Of a DNA stretch of 11,503 nt, positions 1 to 6,232 are shown in pieces. Below the pieces are notes generated by a model, which made no database searches, was not told the origin of the DNA, and saw only the letters and a program-made list of their open reading frames with translations. This DNA comes from DATBAK01 sp036787815. Lineage in GTDB: Bacteria; Actinomycetota; Acidimicrobiia; IMCC26256; PALSA-610. The stretch spans positions 1-11,503 of the forward strand of contig DAIQOP010000119.1 of the NCBI GenBank assembly GCA_036787815.1. Reading direction: 5' to 3'. Within the stretch, counting starts at the first letter, position 1; each line of letters starts with the position of its first letter. The translations under genes were made by a program, and so were the position numbers.

Positions 1-550
1 TGGCGGTCTGCGTGGTGCTGCTGGTCGATGTATTCGCCGGCGCGCGCAGCCGAGCCGAGTCTGCCGCGGCACCGCTCCCCGATTCCGGCCCGTAGACCCA
101 CGATTGCGGGCGGCAGACACGTCCGGCCGGCAACCGTGGCCGAGTTGCGAGACACGCCGGGCGCGCCGATGGCGGGGGCGGCACGCCGTAGGTTTGGGAG
201 CGGTGTTGGCGACAGATCTGGCAGGGCGAGCCGGTGGGACGGCGGGGTGATCGCGGACGCTGCGCATCACAGTTCGGCTCCCGGCCAGCCTCGACCCCGA
301 GCGACGCCCTCCCTGGCTCCGCAGATTTTCCCGCCGGGTAGGTACGCGGGATCGATGTCCCCCGCCGAGTGCCGGAGGCTCGGGCAACGCGACGACCAGG
401 GCCGGACTGCCGCGCCGGCGGCCGGGGAGGTGGTTCGCGGGTGGATCTCCGGTGGATCCCGTCGGCACCGGCGCGATGCCTCCCGATCGACACCGGGCCC
501 AGGAATCGAATGGCGCCCCCGAGCCGGGGGATGCCCTTCGGAGACGGCGG

Positions 551-610
551 CGGGCCGTGTGCTGGGTCCGGGGCAGGCTGGGGAACTGCGGGATCTCCGG
601 CGGATCCCGC
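551..610. repeat. Direct repeat, copy A (60 bp)
   Basis: This 60-bp stretch recurs at 694–753 with a single difference at its eighth base; 559–610 and 702–753 are identical over 52 bp. It contains the dyad core of the array. The near identity of these two copies, against much more diverged neighbours, suggests a more recent duplication or gene conversion. Confidence 0.85.
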
Positions 611-693
611 CGGCTGGCGACGGCCATCGGTCGAGCCTCACCGGCTCAGGTGTGGGTCGGCGCGGCCGTGAGGGCGGCCGTTCAGGGGCGACG

Positions 694-753
694 CGGGCCG
701 CGTGCTGGGTCCGGGGCAGGCTGGGGAACTGCGGGATCTCCGGCGGATCCCGC
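694..753. repeat. Direct repeat, copy B (60 bp)
   Basis: Second copy of the 551–610 repeat, offset by 143 bp, with 59 of 60 bases the same. Similarity continues at a lower level for about 50 further bases (compare 611–662 with 754–805). Confidence 0.85.
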
Positions 754-1124
754 TGGTTGGCCGCGGCCATAGGTCGAGCCTTACCGGCTCAACGTGTGGA
801 AGGCGAGCCCGAGTCGGGGGTGGCGGTTCGGGGGCGATGCGGGATCTCGGGCGCATCCCGTTCGCTGGCCGCGGCCATCGGTCGGAGCCTCGGCGGCCAG
901 GTGTGGAATGGCGACCCGGACCCGGGATCGGTATTCAGCACCGGCGGCCATGTGGGATTCGCGGGCGGGCGATCAGGCGCGTGTTCGGGGTGGATCTGCG
1001 GACGATTCGGGAGAGCGCTGGGTTCCGACGCCTGCACGGATCGCCCGGCCCAGGGCGGGATCTTCCGCGGAATCATCGGTTCGCACCGGGCTGGTGCACC
1101 CGCCCCGGTAGCGAGGTTCGGGGC

Positions 1125-1149
1125 GGCCGCTGTGCCAGGCCGCTGTGCC
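1125..1149. repeat. Short tandem repeat GGCCGCTGTGCC
   Basis: The 12-mer GGCCGCTGTGCC occurs twice in tandem (1125–1136 and 1138–1149), separated by one A. It may be no more than local slippage in GC-rich non-coding DNA. Confidence 0.5.
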
Positions 1150-1525
1150 CGCCCCTGGCCAGCGGCGTGGAGGGCGGACACGGACGTCGGGTGATCCGGC
1201 GCCGGCTCGGGAGCATGAGTTCTGCCGGAACGACGGCGGAGAGCTCCACGCGGGAGGTGAGAGCGACGCTGCCGGCGGCGGAGCCCGGGGGAGCGGGCGC
1301 CGTTCGTTCGGGCGCGGTGACGGCGCTCGGCCCTGTCCCGACGGAGGCCGCAGGGCAGGCCCCGGGAGGCGAGTGGGTTCGGGAGCGAGCCGCCGGGCGA
1401 CCTTTCGGGTGCGGGCGTTTCCGTACGCCGGCGGATTTCCGGCCCGTTGCCGGCCTGGTTCCCGGGCCGGTATCGGCGGGAAGAACGGGCCGTCGGGGGC
1501 CCATTGCTGCGGGGTCGAGGAGGTC

Positions 1526-1549
1526 ACAACCGTTGTACCCAACCTGTTG
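1526..1549. promoter_or_regulatory. Pair of CAAC/GTTG palindromes
   Basis: ACAACCGTTGT (1526–1536) is a perfect palindrome around a central base. CAACCTGTTG (1540–1549) is a second inverted repeat with the same half-sites. Two like dyads side by side resemble a tandem operator. They lie where the GC-rich repeat region gives way to lower-GC DNA before parS. No regulator can be assigned, and chance is possible for half-sites this short. Confidence 0.35.
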
Positions 1550-1666
1550 ACATCCCTGGGGACGACGCTCGAGCCGCCCTTCTGTGCTCGTCGCGCATCG
1601 AACACCTCGGCCGAAGACGTTTCATTGAGGCGAAGCCGGTAGTAGCATTCCGCGCAGCGGGGCCAC

Positions 1667-1682
1667 TGTTCCACGTGGAACA
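1667..1682. other. parS: parS centromere site for ParB
   Basis: TGTTCCACGTGGAACA is a perfect 16-bp palindrome. It matches the widely conserved bacterial parS pattern (TGTTNCACGTGNAACA type). It lies about 120 bp upstream of parA–parB, the usual placement of origin-proximal parS sites. By family knowledge ParB binds it, loads as a CTP-dependent clamp and slides onto flanking DNA. It is the only full match I found in this window. Confidence 0.95.
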
Positions 1683-1750
1683 CACGTTGGAAGCCAAGCG
1701 CACCACTTACTGACCTCCAGGACCGAGATCAGCACGGTCGGGAGTTGCTC

Positions 1751-1767
1751 GAACGGCGAGACCGTTC
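1751..1767. promoter_or_regulatory. Short inverted repeat upstream of parA
   Basis: GAACGG (1751–1756) and CCGTTC (1762–1767) form perfect 6-bp arms around a 5-base loop, ending 36 bases before the parA start. A weaker 5-bp dyad, GACCG/CGGTC, lies at 1721–1739. Either could be an operator for autoregulation or a leader hairpin; neither is followed by a T-run strong enough to call a terminator. Confidence 0.35.
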
Positions 1768-1803
1768 CTCTTGTCGCGGGTCTGATGCAGAAAGCGATGT
1801 GAC

Positions 1804-2682
1804 GTGACCGAACCCGATGTCGAGGCGCCCGCCGAGGCGCCGGTGGAGGTGCCCGCGCCTGCGCTTCCTCCCGAAGCGATGATGCCGCCCCTCCCCCCGA
1901 TCGAACTGCCTTCCGTGCTCGCGATCGCGAATCAGAAGGGCGGAGTCGGGAAGACGACGACGGCCGTCAATCTGGGCGCGGCGCTCGCCGAGCTCGGCTT
2001 CCGGGTGCTCGTGGTCGATCTCGATCCCCAGGGGAACGCGACCACCGGCCTCGGGATCAGCCATCGAAACGTCGAGGGCTCGGTCTACGACGTCGTCATG
2101 AACGACGTCCCGGTCGAGGATTGCGTCGAACCGACCAGTGTCCGGAACCTGTTCGTCATCCCCGCCACGATCGACCTTGCCGGCGCCGAGATCGAGCTGG
2201 TCCCGGCGATGTCGCGAGAGCTGAAGCTACGCCGGGCCCTTGGGGCGGTGAGCGGCGACTACGACTTCGTCCTCATCGACTGCCCACCGTCACTCGGTCT
2301 GCTGACGGTGAACGGCCTCGCGGCCGCCGACGCGGTGCTGGTTCCGATCCAGTGCGAGTACTACGCGCTCGAAGGCCTCGGGCAGCTTCTGCGGAATGTC
2401 AAGCTCGTCCGCACCAACCTCAACCCGACACTGGAGATGCGGGGCATCGTGCTCACGATGTTCGATGCCCGCACCAAGCTGGCCGAACAGGTCGAGCGGG
2501 AGGTGCGTCTCCACTTCGGGTCTCGGGTGTACCGGACCGTGGTCCCTCGCACGGTGCGCATCTCCGAGGCACCGTCCTTCGGGCAACCGATCATCGTGTT
2601 CGACTCGTCATCACGGGGTGCCATCGCGTACCGCGAGCTCGCGAAGGAGGTCAGTCGTGGCGCGTCCAGGCGGGCTGGGTAG
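1804..2682 (+). CDS. parA: Chromosome partitioning ATPase ParA (Soj)
   Basis: This is a Walker-type ATPase that binds DNA non-specifically as an ATP dimer and is displaced by ParB–parS, pulling newly copied origins apart. The 292-residue protein shows the deviant Walker A motif KGGVGKTT at residues 45–52 with signature Lys45, the motif VVDLDPQGNAT at 70–80, and Walker B FVLIDCPPS at about 155–163. The core runs to about residue 285. The GTG start at 1804 is the most upstream in frame, since a TGA stop lies at 1783. It gives an unusual Pro/Ala/Glu-rich leader of about 37 residues before the core. In-frame ATGs at 1879 and 1882 are alternatives, and none has a strong ribosome site. The gene overlaps parB by 26 bp, and parS lies about 120 bp upstream. 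Confidence 0.95.
   Translation: MTEPDVEAPAEAPVEVPAPALPPEAMMPPLPPIELPSVLAIANQKGGVGKTTTAVNLGAALAELGFRVLVVDLDPQGNATTGLGISHRNVEGSVYDVVMNDVPVEDCVEPTSVRNLFVIPATIDLAGAEIELVPAMSRELKLRRALGAVSGDYDFVLIDCPPSLGLLTVNGLAAADAVLVPIQCEYYALEGLGQLLRNVKLVRTNLNPTLEMRGIVLTMFDARTKLAEQVEREVRLHFGSRVYRTVVPRTVRISEAPSFGQPIIVFDSSSRGAIAYRELAKEVSRGASRRAG
2644..2650 (+). promoter_or_regulatory. Ribosome binding site fixing the parB start
   Basis: AAGGAGG is a near-perfect Shine–Dalgarno sequence six bases before the GTG at 2657, inside the end of parA. It supports that GTG as the parB start even though the frame is open well upstream. Confidence 0.85.
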
Positions 2683-3553
2683 GGGACTCGGCGCACTGAT
2701 TCCCTCGTCGGACGCGGGCGCCGCGCCGATACTGGGAATGCTCGAGATCCCGACGACTGCGATCCGGCCGAACTCGCATCAGCCGCGGGAGTTCTTCGAC
2801 GAAGAAGCGTTGAACGCCCTCGCGGAGTCGATCCGCGAGGTCGGTGTGCTGCAACCGGTCCTCGTCCGCGAAGCCGAAGAGGGCTACGAGCTGATCGCCG
2901 GTGAGCGGCGCTGGCGGGCGGCCCGGCGGGTGGGACTCCAGACCGTTCCCGCGATCGTCCGGGTCGCCGACGACGCGCTGGCGCTCCAGCAGGCGATCGT
3001 CGAGAACGTCCAGCGCGAGGCCCTCGACCCCCTCGAGGAAGCCGCCGCGTATCAACAGCTCATCGAGGATTTCCATCTCACCCACGAGGACGTCGCCCGA
3101 CGGGTGGGGAAGAGCCGGGCGACGGTCACGAACTGTCTCCGGCTCCTCCAGCTTCCCCCGACGGTACAGCGGTACCTCCACGACGGGTCGCTCCGCCGCG
3201 GGCACGCGATCGCGCTGTTGGGCACCCCCGACCGCGCGTTCCAGGAGCAGCTCGCGCGCCGGGCCGTGGCCGAGGACATGTCGGTCCGTTCGGTCGAAGA
3301 GACGGTACGGATGCGCAGCGGCGAACCGGTGATCGAGCGCGTGGCGCGCGCGGGTCGCAAGCTGCGGCCGCCGGGGCTTCCCGAGCTCGAGAACCTGCTC
3401 TCCGATCATCTCGACACCCGCGTGAGCGTCGTGATGTCGGACGCCGATCGCCGAGGGCGCGTCGTGATCGAGTTCGCGGACCTCGAGGATCTGGAGCGGA
3501 TCTACCGCCGGATGACCGACGGTGCCACGTCGCCGACGAGCGACCAGGGCTGA
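2657..3553 (+). CDS. parB: Chromosome partitioning protein ParB (Spo0J)
   Basis: ParB is a parS-binding CTPase clamp that nucleates the segregation complex and stimulates ParA. The protein has 298 residues, typical for chromosomal ParB. It begins MARPGGLGRGLGALIPS, the usual N-terminal ParA-stimulating segment. The ParB/Srx CTP-binding domain includes GERRWRA (82–88) and ENVQRE (116–121). A helix-turn-helix for parS binding follows at about 141–163, containing GKSRATVTN. The last ~60 residues (about 240–285) match the small dimerisation domain. The start is set by the strong Shine–Dalgarno sequence at 2644; the longer open frame back to 2396 is only the shadow of parA. parB is coupled to parA by overlap and faces the cwlM-like gene with 13 bp between stops. 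Confidence 0.97.
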   Translation: MARPGGLGRGLGALIPSSDAGAAPILGMLEIPTTAIRPNSHQPREFFDEEALNALAESIREVGVLQPVLVREAEEGYELIAGERRWRAARRVGLQTVPAIVRVADDALALQQAIVENVQREALDPLEEAAAYQQLIEDFHLTHEDVARRVGKSRATVTNCLRLLQLPPTVQRYLHDGSLRRGHAIALLGTPDRAFQEQLARRAVAEDMSVRSVEETVRMRSGEPVIERVARAGRKLRPPGLPELENLLSDHLDTRVSVVMSDADRRGRVVIEFADLEDLERIYRRMTDGATSPTSDQG

Positions 3554-3572
3554 GCGCGACCCGGGTTCAGCC
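3548..3572. terminator. Inverted repeat between the convergent parB and cwlM-like genes
   Basis: GGCTGA (3548–3553) and TCAGCC (3567–3572) are perfect complementary arms around 13 bases that contain the self-complementary ACCCGGGT. The TGA of parB forms the end of the left arm, and the TGA of the minus-strand gene forms the start of the right arm. No T-tract follows on either strand, so intrinsic termination is uncertain. A bidirectional or Rho-assisted 3' end is the likely role. Confidence 0.4.
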
Positions 3573-4562
3573 GTTCTCGAGTGGTTCTTCGACCCCCCGG
3601 CGGACCCCGCACACGATCGCGGCGACCAACGCCGGCGGCGCCGACGCGCAGGCACGCAGACCGGCCTCGTCGTCGCGCCCGGCCGGCTGGCATTCGATCG
3701 CGGCCATACGCGTCTCGCGCAGGATGCCGTACGCGCGTCCGCACGCTGCGACGGGCCCGCACTCGCGGTCGAGCTCCTCGGCGATCCGCACGGCGAGTGA
3801 GTAGCCGCGCTCGGAGCGGAAGGTCGGTGTCGCGAAGTAGGTGACCCGGCGGCCCGGCTCGTCGCCGGCCCGCAGCGCAATGACCACGTCGGCCTGGTAG
3901 CGGGTCGCCTCCTCCGCGAGGTGGGAGCTGAGCCGGCCCGATGCGTCGAGCAGCACCCGCGCTCCCGAGTCGAGCAGACCGCGGGCGACGGCTTCGCCCA
4001 GGTTGCGCAGGTCGGGATCCGCGCAGACGTAGAGGCGGCGGCTGCCGAGCCGGCGAGGGTCGCTGCGCAGAGCCTCGCGCTCGCGAACCGATGCGGCCGA
4101 GCCGTCGGAGAGCGAGCCCACGCGGTCGAGCCCCTGCAGGGTCGCCCGACCGCACTGACCATCGATCGCGAGCCCGAAGTTGAGCTGAAATTCGCGCAGA
4201 GCGCGTTCGGTTTGGGGTCCAAAGATCCCATCTTCGCGCCCAGCGTGAAAACCGAGCATGTTCAACCGGCGCTGGAGGGTTGCGACGTCGTCGCCCCGCA
4301 GGAACGGCCGTCCGAGGAACAGCAGCCGGTCACCGAGCTGGAATCCGCTTTCGATCAGCGCGTTCCACGTCTCGGTCCCGCACACACCGTCGACCCGGAG
4401 CCCGCGCTTGGTCTGGAAGTCGCGTACGGCGTGCTGCGTCTCCGCGCCGAAGACTCCGTGCTCTTCGGACGGGCCGGCGAATCCTGCCCCCGCGAGGCGT
4501 TGCTGCAGCTCGCCGACCGCGTGGCCGGCGGTGCCGACGCGGAGGACGGGCCACTCGCTCAA
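3567..4562 (-). CDS. cwlM: CwlM-like protein: two peptidoglycan-binding domains plus degenerate amidase_3
   Basis: The 331-residue protein has two PG_binding_1 repeats (about 5–70, with GVFGAETQHAVRDFQ, and 82–145, with GIFGPQTERALREFQ). An N-acetylmuramoyl-L-alanine amidase type 3 fold follows (about 176–325). No signal peptide is visible, which fits the cytoplasmic mycobacterial CwlM that regulates MurA and binds MurJ. The amidase zinc ligands look lost: the usual DPGHGG region reads CADPDL, the SxHxN region reads ALRAGDE, and only a glutamate near 290 (AAIECQPAG) may remain. It therefore probably does not cleave peptidoglycan. The start is TTG at 4562, overlapping the trxA stop as TTGA, which suggests coupled translation; no strong ribosome site is seen. 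Last gene of the minus-strand operon. I am sure of the domains but less sure of the regulatory role. Confidence 0.88.
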   Translation of the reverse strand: MSEWPVLRVGTAGHAVGELQQRLAGAGFAGPSEEHGVFGAETQHAVRDFQTKRGLRVDGVCGTETWNALIESGFQLGDRLLFLGRPFLRGDDVATLQRRLNMLGFHAGREDGIFGPQTERALREFQLNFGLAIDGQCGRATLQGLDRVGSLSDGSAASVREREALRSDPRRLGSRRLYVCADPDLRNLGEAVARGLLDSGARVLLDASGRLSSHLAEEATRYQADVVIALRAGDEPGRRVTYFATPTFRSERGYSLAVRIAEELDRECGPVAACGRAYGILRETRMAAIECQPAGRDDEAGLRACASAPPALVAAIVCGVRRGVEEPLENG

Positions 4563-4888
4563 GCGATGAACTCGGACAGATCCTGGAGCAGTTGCGCCTT
4601 GCCCTTGGCGCCCACGAGGCGCTTGCGCAGCTCACCCTCCTGGAACACGAGCAGGGTCGGGATGCTGAGAACCTCGTAGCGCCGCGCAATGTCGGGATTG
4701 TCGTCGACATTCAGCTTGGCGACCGAGAGCTTGCCCTTGTTCTCGTTGGCGATGTCCTCAAGGACGGGGGCAATCATCTTGCACGGGCCACACCATTCGG
4801 CCCAGAAGTCGATGACGACCGGGACGTCGGAGCCCATGACGGACTCGTCGAAGGTGGCATCGGAGAGCGTGACAATGGCGTCGGACAC
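4559..4888 (-). CDS. trxA: Thioredoxin
   Basis: Thioredoxin is a small cytoplasmic disulfide reductase that passes electrons from TrxB to target proteins. At 109 residues it is the usual size. The active site WCGPC lies at 32–36, and the cis-proline loop SIPT has Pro77. The start is GTG at 4888, with AAAGGAA (4898–4904) nine bases upstream. In the mycobacterial cluster the equivalent gene is trxC. It lies 103 bp downstream of trxB and overlaps the cwlM-like gene by 4 bp. A hairpin and a possible −10 element lie between trxB and trxA, so it may have a promoter of its own besides operon read-through. Confidence 0.96.
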   Translation of the reverse strand: MSDAIVTLSDATFDESVMGSDVPVVIDFWAEWCGPCKMIAPVLEDIANENKGKLSVAKLNVDDNPDIARRYEVLSIPTLLVFQEGELRKRLVGAKGKAQLLQDLSEFIA

Positions 4889-4918
4889 GGCAGGGTGTTC
4901 CTTTCGCGGGGCGGGTCG

Positions 4919-4924
4919 AGTGTA
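4919..4924 (-). promoter_or_regulatory. Possible −10 element for trxA
   Basis: On the minus strand, TACACT matches the TANNNT −10 pattern 30 bases before the trxA start codon and just upstream of its ribosome site. No good −35 is seen at 16–18 bases. Weak −35 regions are common in actinobacteria, so this is only suggestive. Confidence 0.3.
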
Positions 4925-4946
4925 CCCGCGGGGGTGGGAACAGCGG

Positions 4947-4972
4947 CCGGTGCGGACCCATTCCGCAGCCGG
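4947..4972 (-). terminator. Hairpin between trxB and trxA
   Basis: CCGGTGCGG (4947–4955) pairs with CCGCAGCCGG (4963–4972) around a 7-base loop, with one bulged base. It lies about 20 bases after the trxB stop. There is no U-run, so it is more likely a weak or partial terminator or an RNA-processing and stabilising stem than a full intrinsic terminator. Confidence 0.4.
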
Positions 4973-4991
4973 TCGTGGGGCTCGAAATGCG

Positions 4992-5915
4992 TTACAGCGC
5001 CTCGAGATAGCGCTCGGCGTCGAGCGCGGCCATGCAGCCGGATCCGGCTGCGGTGATGGCTTGGCGGTAGGTGTGGTCCTGCACGTCGCCGGCGGCGAAG
5101 ACCCCGGGCACCGAGGTCGCGGACGATCCGGGCGCGGTGACGACGTAGCCGTTGTCGTCGAGCTCGATCTGGCCGGTGAACAACTCGGTGTTCGGCGTGT
5201 GGCCGATCGCGACGAACAGACCGTTCACCGCGAGATCGGTCGTGGCGTCGGTCTCGACGTCGCGCAGGCGCAATCCCTCGACCTTGCCGTTGCCGAGAAC
5301 CTCTTCGATCACCGAGTTCCAGCGCACGTCGACCTTGGGGTTGGCGAAGGTGCGGTCCTGCATGATCTTCGAGGCGCGCAGCTCCTTGCGCCGGTGGATC
5401 AGGGTGACCTTGGTAGCGAATCGCGTGAGGAAATTGGCCTCCTCGAGCGCGGAATCGCCACCGCCGATGACCGCGATCGGAAGGTCGCGGAAGAAGAACC
5501 CGTCGCAGGTCGCGCACGTGGACACGCCGTGACCGAGCAGGCGGTGCTCGGACTCGAGGCCGAGCATCTTCGCCGTCGCGCCGGTGGAGATGATCACGGT
5601 CCGGGCGAGGTATTCGGTGTCGCCGACCGCGATCCGGAACGGCGGACCCGAGAGGTCGACACGATCGACGTCGGACGTGACGAACTCGGCGCCGAAGCGG
5701 GCGGCCTGCTCCCGGAAGCGCATCATCAGCTCCGGGCCCATGATGCCCTCGGGGAAGCCGGGGAAGTTCTCGACGTCGGTCGTCAGCATCAGCTGCCCAC
5801 CCGCAGCGACGCCCTCGATGATGACCGGCTTCAGGTTGGCGCGGGCCGTGTACACCGCGGCCGTGAGGCCTGCGGGACCGGAACCGACGATGACCACATC
5901 GCGAATCTCGCTCAT
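4992..5915 (-). CDS. trxB: Thioredoxin reductase (NADPH)
   Basis: This FAD flavoprotein reduces thioredoxin using NADPH. The 307-residue protein has the FAD-binding motif GSGPAG at 11–16 and the redox-active CATC at 134–137 followed by Asp138. The NADPH-binding GGGDSA is at 151–156, with HRRKELRAS near 174–182. The second FAD motif, GVFAAGDVQD, is near the C-terminus. Length and order are those of low-molecular-weight TrxB. ATG at 5915 is preceded by GAGGAG (5922–5927) at six bases. Its ATG overlaps the stop of the small membrane-protein gene upstream as ATGA, so the two are probably translated together. Product and trxA product form a complete thioredoxin system. Confidence 0.97.
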   Translation of the reverse strand: MSEIRDVVIVGSGPAGLTAAVYTARANLKPVIIEGVAAGGQLMLTTDVENFPGFPEGIMGPELMMRFREQAARFGAEFVTSDVDRVDLSGPPFRIAVGDTEYLARTVIISTGATAKMLGLESEHRLLGHGVSTCATCDGFFFRDLPIAVIGGGDSALEEANFLTRFATKVTLIHRRKELRASKIMQDRTFANPKVDVRWNSVIEEVLGNGKVEGLRLRDVETDATTDLAVNGLFVAIGHTPNTELFTGQIELDDNGYVVTAPGSSATSVPGVFAAGDVQDHTYRQAITAAGSGCMAALDAERYLEAL

Positions 5916-6199
5916 GGCGTGCTCCTCGGGCTTCGTTTCGCCCAGAAGAAGAGCCCGGCGGCCACGAAGATTCCCCCCAGCACCAGCCAGACGGCCCAGA
6001 CCTCGCCCTGAGCGATGAGGACACCGCCGCGGAAGGCCCCGAAGACGAGCAGCACCAGCGCCGCGAGGATGCAGAACACGGCGAGGAAACCGAACACGAC
6101 CATGCGCGTCGCGCGGTGCGCGGGGATCACCGTCCGTTCGCGGACGGCACCGACCACCTTCTCGATCGTGTCGACGGCTTCGGTCGTCCAGTCGCTCAT
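5912..6199 (-). CDS. Small two-helix membrane protein, function unknown
   Basis: The 95-residue protein has an N-terminal segment of about 32 mostly polar residues and two hydrophobic segments (about 34–56 and 68–87). It ends in a short Lys/Arg-rich tail, AKRSPRSTP. I do not recognise a named family with certainty; the size and layout recall holin-like or phage-holin-superfamily small proteins of actinobacteria. The ATG at 6199 has GGGAGAA (6208–6214) eight bases upstream; an in-frame start eight codons earlier (6223) is less likely because it would bury that site. Its stop overlaps the trxB start (ATGA). The known mycobacterial cluster has no gene here, so a link to the thioredoxin system or the sigma factor is only inferred from position. 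Confidence 0.8.
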   Translation of the reverse strand: MSDWTTEAVDTIEKVVGAVRERTVIPAHRATRMVVFGFLAVFCILAALVLLVFGAFRGGVLIAQGEVWAVWLVLGGIFVAAGLFFWAKRSPRSTP

Positions 6200-6232
6200 G
6201 TGCGGCGTTCTCCCGGGTGCCAAGGAGCGCCG

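Larger units (their letters stand above)
421..1078. repeat. Degenerate tandem repeat array with GGATC…GATCC dyads
   Basis: About six diverged units share a core close to GGATCTCCGGCGGATCCCG. Cores begin near 443, 591, 734, 842, 992 and 1058, so spacing is roughly 148, 143, 108, 150 and 66 bp. The cores at 591 and 734 are flanked by CGGGATC and its complement, a 7-bp dyad around a short spacer. Units 2–4 also share a downstream block (around 611–662, 754–805 and 861–913) containing GGCCAT, GGTCG and a GTGTGG-like end. Later units are more eroded: 992 reads GGATCTGCGGACGATTCGG and 1058 reads GGATCTTCCGCGG. The pattern suggests old tandem duplication of a palindromic element in non-coding DNA. 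Function unknown; a protein-binding array or structured transcript is possible. Confidence 0.7.
1..1803. other. Long gene-poor region upstream of parA
   Basis: No convincing gene is visible. Several frames stay open for hundreds of bases, but this is expected at such high GC: the translations are Arg/Gly/Pro/Ala-rich, overlap on both strands and show no recognisable domain. The internal repeats are spaced 143, 148 and 108 bp apart, not mostly multiples of three, so successive copies fall in different frames of any ORF, which argues against coding. In related actinobacteria rsmG (gidB) normally sits directly upstream of parA; it is not seen here. The part up to about 1500 is very GC-rich. From about 1525 to 1800 the GC drops and short dyads and parS appear, as in a control or centromere region. 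I found no convincing DnaA-box cluster. Promoters for parA must lie here but none stands out. Confidence 0.7.

Noticed and set aside
3..95. Possible C-terminal end of a membrane protein (frame 3, reading AVCVVLLVDVFAGARSRAES and stopping at TAG 93–95)
   Set aside because: Only 30 residues are visible, with one hydrophobic stretch and no recognisable family. It could be the tail of an upstream gene, but sequence left of the window is needed.
795..910. GTGTGGAA-type sequences in the repeat units as DnaA boxes
   Set aside because: They match only about six of nine positions of the TTGTCCACA/TTATCCACA consensus and are spaced by the repeat, not clustered. No origin is claimed.
28..1194. Long open frame on the plus strand upstream of parA, plus several overlapping ones on both strands
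   Set aside because: Arg/Gly/Pro-rich composition, no domain, repeats read in different frames within the same ORF, and equal openness on the other strand. This is an effect of high GC, not a gene.
1547..1552. TTGACA, a perfect −35 hexamer before parA
   Set aside because: No TANNNT-like −10 at 16–18 bases downstream; the bases there are CGAGCC-like. It overlaps a CAAC/GTTG dyad instead.
1643..1648. TAGCAT as a −10 box upstream of parS
   Set aside because: It fits TANNNT, but the −35 position reads TTTCAT with only about half the consensus, and nothing else supports a start there.
3567..4231. Other long frames over the cwlM-like gene (both strands)
   Set aside because: They lack domains, while the 331-residue frame has clear PG-binding repeats and an amidase_3 fold.
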